DNA from: Jejuia sp040720935
Lineage (GTDB): Bacteria > Bacteroidota > Bacteroidia > Flavobacteriales > Flavobacteriaceae
Length of the DNA stretch: 64,000 nt
NCBI RefSeq assembly: GCF_040720935.1
Contig: NZ_JBFDAE010000001.1
Span: forward strand, 1 to 64,000
Reading direction: 5' to 3'
Each line of letters begins with the position of its first letter. Positions within the stretch are counted from its first letter, which is position 1. Below are positions 58,511 through 64,000 of the stretch, piece by piece. The notes under the pieces were generated by a model that worked only from the letters and a program-made list of their open reading frames with translations, was not told where the DNA came from and did not search any database. Made by a program: the position numbers and the translations under genes.

Positions 58511-60763
58511 ATGAAGAAGTTAGAAGATGTTATAAAAACTATTATAAGATTTAGGCTTATAATTATAGTGGTATTAGCTGTTCTTACGGGGATAGCAGGG
58601 TATCAAACACTACACAAACTAAAAGTAGATAACTCCTTAACCATCTGGTTTCTAGAAGACGACCCAAGCTATAAAGCGTATATAGATTTTCAAGAAGAGT
58701 TTGGTTCGGATGAAATTTTTATAGCAATGCTTCCTGTTGAGAATGCTATTGGAGCATTAGAGCGGGAGAAATTAATAAAACTTCATGAAAACATAGAGGC
58801 ACTTTCATTTGTAAAAACATCTTTTAGTTTAGCCAAAGCCAAATATCCGATTTATGCCAACAATAAGATAAACTTTGATGATTTATACAATACCAAGCGC
58901 AGCGAAAAAGGCTTAAAAAGTCTATTATCTAAATTACCAAACATTACTGCACAATTGGTAACTCAAGATTTTAAGCATCAATTCTTTTATATTCAGCTAA
59001 ACCCAACGCCTTTAATTGAAGAAAAACGGGAAATTATAGCAAGCGAAATTAGAAGTACCATTGAAAAAGAGTATGCTAATTATTATTTAACAGGCCCTCC
59101 AGTTTTAGGTGAAGCCTACAGCAGAGGTATTTATAAAGAGAGTATAATCTTTGGTGTGCTTACCGTATTAGTAATTACACTCCTACTTTTGTTTTTGCTG
59201 CCGAGCAAACGTTATTTGATGATTTCATTATTATCGGTTGCGGTTCCAGTAACATTATTATTTGGAATTATTACTTCGATGGGCTATGCTTTGAACATGA
59301 TTTCTATGCTAATTCCAACTATTTTGATGGTGTATAGTGTAAGTGATGCGGTGCATATCATCAATATTTACCATAAAGAAGGACTTTCAAAAAAGGGAGT
59401 TGATAGCATAAAAATGTTGGCACTCTCAATTCGCAAGAGTTTAACGCCTTGTTTTTACACCACGCTAACAACGTTTGTGGGGTATTTTGCATTGTACTTA
59501 TCGCCGTTGCCAGCATTTAAAAACATGGGAATATTTACTTGTGTAGGTTTAGTGTTAAGTTTTTTTCTGGTGTATCTCATAACTATTATTGGATTCAGCT
59601 TTTTGCCACTTAATTTTGAAACCAGTAAACCTGTACTTTCAATGAAAAGTATCAGTCAGACTGGTTTTATAAATTGGATAAATAGCGTGACTTCAGACTA
59701 TAAGAATGGTATCATCATCGGGTTTACAATTGTTTTGTTGTATGGATTCTATGCTGTTTTTCAAGTTAAAATTGATACAGATTCTTTAGATCTTTTAGCA
59801 GAAGGCACCGCAAAACAAGATTTACGGATTGTAGAAGCACAATTGCATGGCAGCTCAAGAATACAACTTGATATATCCACTACTAACGGACAGAGCATTC
59901 TAAATAAAGATGCCATGAAGCATCTTGAAAAATTTCAAAATAAGTTGGAGCAAAATGCTACAATTGCAGCACCAGTATCTGTTGTTAATATTAAGCGATT
60001 TTTAGAAAAACGTTCTCCGATACTATTTCAAACGAATGTTTCCGAAGAAAAAATAAAAAGCACCTTATCGTCTGTTGACAATAAGGACAATAGTTTTTTT
60101 AAATTATTTTCTGAAGATTTTACGTCTGCTGGCATTACCATTAGTTTTAAGGAAATAAAAACATCTCAACTAGAGCAACTTTTAGCAGCTATTGAAAAAG
60201 ATTTCCAAGATACTTTTGACACCACTAATTATCAACTAAAAATAAACGGATTTGCGGTTGTTTTTGCGCAACTCAATCATTTTATTCTAGAGACACAGTT
60301 TAAGTCGTTTTTCGCCGCTTTTTTTGTGGCATTTTTATGTCTGTGGTTTTTTATAAAGAATATTAGAACAACACTTTTAGTGTTAATTCCCAACATTCTG
60401 CCATTAGCCATATTGGCTATTTTCATGAGTTGGCTAGATATTCCGTTGGATGTTTCCACAGCGATGATTACTCCAATTATGTTGGGTATTGCCATGGATG
60501 ATACCATTCATTTGGTGTATAAATACAAACGAAGTAAAGCCATTAAAGGGAAGCCAGAGGAACGAATGAATAATGCCATGCGCTATACAGGAAGCGCATT
60601 ATTTTCTACGACGCTTGCTTTGGCAGGAGGGTTTTTGATTATTGCTTCGAGTGCAACCCCATCTGTTAGATATTTTGGTTTACTTTGTGCTATAACCGTT
60701 GCAATAGCTTTAATTACGGATATATTTTACTTGCCGGCTCTACTTAAGAAGTTTGATAAATAA
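58511..60763 (+). CDS. RND superfamily (MMPL-type) exporter
   Basis: A 750-residue membrane protein with twelve membrane segments in two repeats (one at about 14-32, five at 215-370; one at about 403-420, five at 620-745) and two large periplasmic loops. The sterol-sensing-domain-like PTILMVYSVSDAVHIINIYHKE and PIMLGIAMDDTIHLVYKYKRSK segments (with D residues for proton coupling) mark the MMPL/HpnN type of RND transporter. It is shorter than AcrB-type pumps and works without obvious adaptor or outer-membrane genes nearby. Likely cargo: lipids or hydrophobic compounds; not determinable here. Confidence 0.9.
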   Translation: MKKLEDVIKTIIRFRLIIIVVLAVLTGIAGYQTLHKLKVDNSLTIWFLEDDPSYKAYIDFQEEFGSDEIFIAMLPVENAIGALEREKLIKLHENIEALSFVKTSFSLAKAKYPIYANNKINFDDLYNTKRSEKGLKSLLSKLPNITAQLVTQDFKHQFFYIQLNPTPLIEEKREIIASEIRSTIEKEYANYYLTGPPVLGEAYSRGIYKESIIFGVLTVLVITLLLLFLLPSKRYLMISLLSVAVPVTLLFGIITSMGYALNMISMLIPTILMVYSVSDAVHIINIYHKEGLSKKGVDSIKMLALSIRKSLTPCFYTTLTTFVGYFALYLSPLPAFKNMGIFTCVGLVLSFFLVYLITIIGFSFLPLNFETSKPVLSMKSISQTGFINWINSVTSDYKNGIIIGFTIVLLYGFYAVFQVKIDTDSLDLLAEGTAKQDLRIVEAQLHGSSRIQLDISTTNGQSILNKDAMKHLEKFQNKLEQNATIAAPVSVVNIKRFLEKRSPILFQTNVSEEKIKSTLSSVDNKDNSFFKLFSEDFTSAGITISFKEIKTSQLEQLLAAIEKDFQDTFDTTNYQLKINGFAVVFAQLNHFILETQFKSFFAAFFVAFLCLWFFIKNIRTTLLVLIPNILPLAILAIFMSWLDIPLDVSTAMITPIMLGIAMDDTIHLVYKYKRSKAIKGKPEERMNNAMRYTGSALFSTTLALAGGFLIIASSATPSVRYFGLLCAITVAIALITDIFYLPALLKKFDK

Positions 60764-61031
60764 GCTCATTTGGAATTAATCAGCCATTAATTGAATTGGA
60801 ATTGTTGAGTTAAAGTTTCCCTCTAGAAAGAAAGGACTAAGCGGTGTGTAGCCTGATAGATTTGAAGAATACAGCTAAACACCTCCCTTACTCCCTCCTT
60901 TTTAGGAGGGAAACTCATGCTTAAAAAAATAAATATATTATTTACAACAGTTTCCCCTCTAGAAAGAGTGGACTAAGGGGTGTGTTACTTAAAAGCTTAG
61001 TAATCACTATTTATTCTCTTCCCCAAACAGT
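60764..61031. other. 268-bp intergenic region with triple repeat
   Basis: Holds three copies of one repeat and no gene. See the repeat entry for positions. Between convergent genes, so termination is the expected role. Confidence 0.7.
60815..60988. repeat. Three copies of the GTTTCCC-TCTAGA repeat family
   Basis: Copy 1 at 60815-60852 (starts GTTTCCCTCTAGAAAG, ends GGTGTGTAGC), copy 2 inverted at 60876-60914 (starts TAAACACCTCCC, ends GGAGGGAAAC), copy 3 at 60950-60988 (GTTTCCCCTCTAGAAAG...GGGGTGTGTTAC). Copies 1-2 and 2-3 can each fold into a hairpin, as alternative structures. Confidence 0.88.
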
Positions 61032-61943
61032 CTATTTTTCAATTTTAAGATAAATTTCTCTTCCAGATTGCAATTCAGAATCATTTTCGAAGAACACTAT
61101 AGTTCCATTTAATTCAGCTTCAATCAAATTAAAAGCACCTTTGTAATGTACGCTTTTTACTTTTCCTTTAAGCTTAGATTTTTCAACAACTTTCAATTGG
61201 TGTGCATAAACAATACCACCATTAATAATGTTGAATTCACTAAAAAAAGCAGCAACCAAAGGCGTTTCTGGATTTTCATAAAGCATTTTTGGAGCATTAT
61301 TGGCAACAATCTCGTTGCGATCTAAAACAATCATTCTGTCAGAAAATCCAAGAACATCTTCTTTATCATGCGTCGCCATAATACAGGTGATGTTTTTTTC
61401 TTTCAGATATTTAAAAACATTGCGTCTTAAACTTTGCTTTTTGAAATTATCTATATGACTAAAAGGTTCGTCTAACAAAATAATTTCTGGCTGTTTCGCC
61501 AAAGCCTGAGCTAGTGCAACCCGTTGTTTTTGTCCGCCACTCAATGTTTTAACTTTAGTATTAGCAAAAGCTTCAAGTTCAACAACTTTTATTAGTTCTG
61601 CTGTGCGTTTTTGTTTTTCCTCTGGAAAAAAGTTAGATAAAAATTTCCCGATATTTTGCGCTACTGAAGTAAAAGGCATTAAATCGAATTCTTGAGCTAC
61701 ATATTTCATAAAATCGTAGCCAACAACCAAGTTGAATTTAGGTCCTAAGATTTCTTTGTCTTTCCAAAACACTTGGCCTTCATCGAGATCATATTCTCCG
61801 TAAAGTACTTTTAATAAAGTGCTTTTCCCCGAACCACTTTCGCCTATAACAGCAATGTTTTCGCCTTTTTTTGCTTTAAAAGAAATAGTTTTTAAAATAG
61901 GTGTTTTGTTATAAGAAAAAGTAAGGTTTTTGACGTTGAGCAT
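61032..61943 (-). CDS. ABC transporter ATP-binding protein (PotA/CysA-like)
   Basis: A 303-residue ATPase. Walker A GESGSGKST (about 33-41), Q-loop AQEF near 84, signature LSGGQKQRVALAQALA (about 131-146) and Walker B IILLDEPFSHID (about 154-165) are intact; the H-loop is MATHD near 190. The last ~65 residues form a TOBE-like beta domain (KVVEKSKLKGKVKSVHYKGAFNLIEAELNG), as in polyamine, sulfate or molybdate importers. No permease or binding protein gene is next to it, so the substrate and partners are unknown. It is 53 bases upstream of the prolyl oligopeptidase stop on the same strand. Confidence 0.88.
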   Translation of the reverse strand: MLNVKNLTFSYNKTPILKTISFKAKKGENIAVIGESGSGKSTLLKVLYGEYDLDEGQVFWKDKEILGPKFNLVVGYDFMKYVAQEFDLMPFTSVAQNIGKFLSNFFPEEKQKRTAELIKVVELEAFANTKVKTLSGGQKQRVALAQALAKQPEIILLDEPFSHIDNFKKQSLRRNVFKYLKEKNITCIMATHDKEDVLGFSDRMIVLDRNEIVANNAPKMLYENPETPLVAAFFSEFNIINGGIVYAHQLKVVEKSKLKGKVKSVHYKGAFNLIEAELNGTIVFFENDSELQSGREIYLKIEK

Positions 61944-61996
61944 ATATATTGTTTAGACCTGACAGGTATTTTAGAGGTTATCATTTAAATATTGAC

Positions 61997-64000
61997 TTAA
62001 TCTTTTTTGTCATTCAATCTGCTGGGGAGTGTTTCAAAACCCATATTATAAAGTGTGAACCCAAAAATATCAGCATATTGTTCTATGGTTTTACTTACAG
62101 GAGTTCCTGCGCCATGACCTGCATCCGTTTCAATCCTAATTAATGTAGGGTTATCTCCAGTTTGTTTGCTCTGTAATTCTGCAGCAAACTTAAAACTATG
62201 CGCAGGAACAACACGATCGTCATGATCTCCAGTAGTAATTAATGTTGCTGGATATTGCACACCTTCTTTTACATTGTGGACTGGCGAATAGCCTTTTAAG
62301 TATTCAAACATTTCTTTGTTGTCTTCTGCAGTACCATAATCGTAAGCCCAACCTGCTCCAGCGGTAAACGTATGATAACGGAGCATATCTAAAACACCAA
62401 CAGCGGGCAATGCTACTTTCGCCAAATCTGGGCGTTGTGTCATAACAGCGCCAACCAATAAGCCACCATTAGAACCACCACGCAACGCCAAATAATCTGA
62501 AGAGGTATAGTTGTTTTTTATCAAATATTCGCCTGCGGCAATAAAATCGTCAAACACATTTTGCTTCTGTAATTTTGTACCTGCGATATGCCATTTTTTA
62601 CCATATTCGCCACCACCACGTAAATTGGGTACTGCCAAAATACCGCCTTGTTCCATCCAAACAGCATTCGTAATACTGAACGATGGATTTAAACTTATAT
62701 TAAAACCGCCATAACCGTAAAGAATTGTTGGGTTTTTACCGTTTAATTCCAGTCCTTTTTTATATGTAATTATCATCGGGACTTTAGTACCATCTTTTGA
62801 AGTGTAAAATACTTGAGTGCTTGCGTAATCGTCACTATTAAAAGCAATAGAGGGTTTCCAATACAATTCTGTTGTTCCAGTTTCTATATCTAGTTTATAA
62901 ATACTAGCAGGTGTGTTGTAATTTGTAAAAGAGAAATAGTCTGTTTTTTCTTCTTTTTTAGTTCCAAAACCATTAGCATGACCAACACCTGGCAATTCAA
63001 TTTCTCTAATGAGTTTACCACTATAATCATATTGAAATACTTTAGAAATAGCATCAACCATATATTCAGTAATGAAATAACCACCACTTTTTGCGGGACT
63101 TAAAACATGTTCCGTTTCCGAAATAACATCTACCCAATTTTCAGGAGTTGGATCTGACGCATCTACAGAAACTATTTTTTTATTTGGCGCATTTAAGTCT
63201 GTTACCAAAAATAATGTGCTACCAACATTATCAATAAGATACGTATCGCTATTGGTATGGTCGAGAATAGTAACAAGTTTGCTATTTGGTTTTGATACAT
63301 CTTTGATATACAGCTTATTGCCAGATGTCGAAATTCTCGGAGAAATCAGCAAATAGCGATTATCTTCAGTTACAGAACTATAAATATAGCGGTGCTTTTC
63401 TTCAGGTGTGCCCCCAAATATTAATTCATCCTGTTTTTGCGGAGTCCCTAATTTATGATAATATAACTTGTGCTGATCTGTTTTTGCAGAAAGCTCACTA
63501 CCCTTTGGCTTATCATAGCTTGAATAATAAAAACCTTCATTTTTATACCATGAAATGTTGGTGAATTTCACATCAATTAATGTGTCTTCAACAATTTTTT
63601 TGGTTTCAGTATTCATTACTAAAATCTTTCTCCAGTCGCTTCCACCTTCAGAAATAGAATATGCTAAAACTTTTCCGTTTTTAGAAAAACTTAAAGCTCC
63701 TAAAGAAACCGTACCATCATCAGAAAATGTATTTGGGTCTAAAAAGATAGCTGCTGTTTTTGGGTCTTCCCCAGTTTTATGACGATAAACTACATATTGA
63801 TTTTGCAATCCGTCGTTTTTATAAAAATAGGTGTAATCGCCTTCTATAAAAGGCGCGCTCAGTTTTTCGTAATTCCAAAGTTGAGATAAGCGTTCTTTTA
63901 AATAGTCTCTAAACGGGATCTTGTCTAAATAGTCAAATGTAGTTTTGTTTTGCGATTTTACCCATGCTTCTGTTGCTTCACTTCTATCATCTTCAAGCCA
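61997..64000 (-). CDS. Prolyl oligopeptidase family serine peptidase (5' end cut by window)
   Basis: At least 668 codons are visible; the frame is open to the right edge, so the start lies beyond 64000. The visible N-terminus reads WLEDDRSEATEAWVKSQNK, the start of the family's beta-propeller gate, so only about 30 residues plus any signal peptide are missing. The hydrolase domain at the C-terminus has the nucleophile serine in RGGSNGGLLVG, the aspartate in TGDHDDRVVPAHS and the histidine in DAGHGAGTP. These enzymes cleave after proline in short peptides, usually in the periplasm or cytosol. A TTG at 63806-63808 is not the real start. Confidence 0.95.
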   Translation of the reverse strand, partial: WLEDDRSEATEAWVKSQNKTTFDYLDKIPFRDYLKERLSQLWNYEKLSAPFIEGDYTYFYKNDGLQNQYVVYRHKTGEDPKTAAIFLDPNTFSDDGTVSLGALSFSKNGKVLAYSISEGGSDWRKILVMNTETKKIVEDTLIDVKFTNISWYKNEGFYYSSYDKPKGSELSAKTDQHKLYYHKLGTPQKQDELIFGGTPEEKHRYIYSSVTEDNRYLLISPRISTSGNKLYIKDVSKPNSKLVTILDHTNSDTYLIDNVGSTLFLVTDLNAPNKKIVSVDASDPTPENWVDVISETEHVLSPAKSGGYFITEYMVDAISKVFQYDYSGKLIREIELPGVGHANGFGTKKEEKTDYFSFTNYNTPASIYKLDIETGTTELYWKPSIAFNSDDYASTQVFYTSKDGTKVPMIITYKKGLELNGKNPTILYGYGGFNISLNPSFSITNAVWMEQGGILAVPNLRGGGEYGKKWHIAGTKLQKQNVFDDFIAAGEYLIKNNYTSSDYLALRGGSNGGLLVGAVMTQRPDLAKVALPAVGVLDMLRYHTFTAGAGWAYDYGTAEDNKEMFEYLKGYSPVHNVKEGVQYPATLITTGDHDDRVVPAHSFKFAAELQSKQTGDNPTLIRIETDAGHGAGTPVSKTIEQYADIFGFTLYNMGFETLPSRLNDKKD

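Noticed and set aside
63325..63782. Plus-strand ORFs near the right edge
   Set aside because: Antisense to the well-supported prolyl oligopeptidase frame.

Overview
The window looks like chromosomal DNA of a marine-type Flavobacteriaceae (Bacteroidota). Reasons: AT-rich sequence; promoters of the Bacteroidota type (a TAnnTTTG box about 19 bases downstream of a TTG); a complete Bat (aerotolerance) operon; a sulfatase with a type IX secretion (T9SS) C-terminal sorting domain; DUF3857 transglutaminase-like proteins; a PID-CTERM-like small protein; and many short GC-rich palindromic repeats between, and twice inside, genes. No rRNA, tRNA, CRISPR array or phage was seen. The left edge cuts a heptamer tandem repeat and the right edge cuts a prolyl oligopeptidase gene.

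Layout. 0.3-3.8 kb: a Zn/Mn/Fe-type ABC importer (ATPase and two permeases, both with a winged-helix-like cytosolic tail), followed by a small GIY-YIG nuclease gene framed by inverted repeats and a 15-bp direct duplication. 4.4-11.9 kb: an operon of a TPR/MORN-like surface-repeat protein, two DUF3857 proteins (one with an intact transglutaminase triad, one without) and YraN. 12-16.8 kb: a thioredoxin-fold lipid/redox-type protein and Mfd, the latter carrying an in-frame palindromic repeat insertion. 16.9-18.3 kb: DUF2459 and TerB-like proteins. 18.4-23 kb: an inorganic-carbon module (LysR regulator, SbtA-type bicarbonate permease, beta-carbonic anhydrase, BicA-like SulP transporter). 23.2-33.3 kb: the moxR-DUF58-X-batABCDE operon on the minus strand. 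33.6-42.9 kb: an AlbA_2 protein, a candidate small RNA, a DUF1501/DUF1800 pair, an ALDH7-type aldehyde dehydrogenase, a secreted sulfatase and an isoaspartyl peptidase lipoprotein. 43-48.6 kb: a large alpha-2-macroglobulin lipoprotein. 49-55 kb: PID-CTERM protein, ribE, pdxA, then DUF177-rpmF-fabH-accB-accC (ribosome/fatty acid synthesis operon). 55.3-57.7 kb: an accessory three-gene cassette (P-loop kinase, PIN-GNAT-EVE fusion, ASCH). 58-64 kb: a GreA/B-like protein, an RND/MMPL exporter, an ABC ATPase and a prolyl oligopeptidase.

Most notable: (1) the GIY-YIG gene looks like an autonomous version of a dispersed repeat family whose members share GTCATT at one end, a central CGAAG and AATCT at the other; related palindromes lie at about 1.5, 11.9, 15.8, 17.75 and 28.6 kb, one of them inside mfd. 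This resembles the RAYT/REP arrangement with a different nuclease, and is an inference from sequence alone. (2) The overlapping kinase / PIN-GNAT-EVE / ASCH operon combines a toxin-type nuclease with two PUA-like nucleic-acid-modification readers, and may be an undescribed conflict or RNA-surveillance system. (3) Two candidate small RNAs with promoter and terminator signals.
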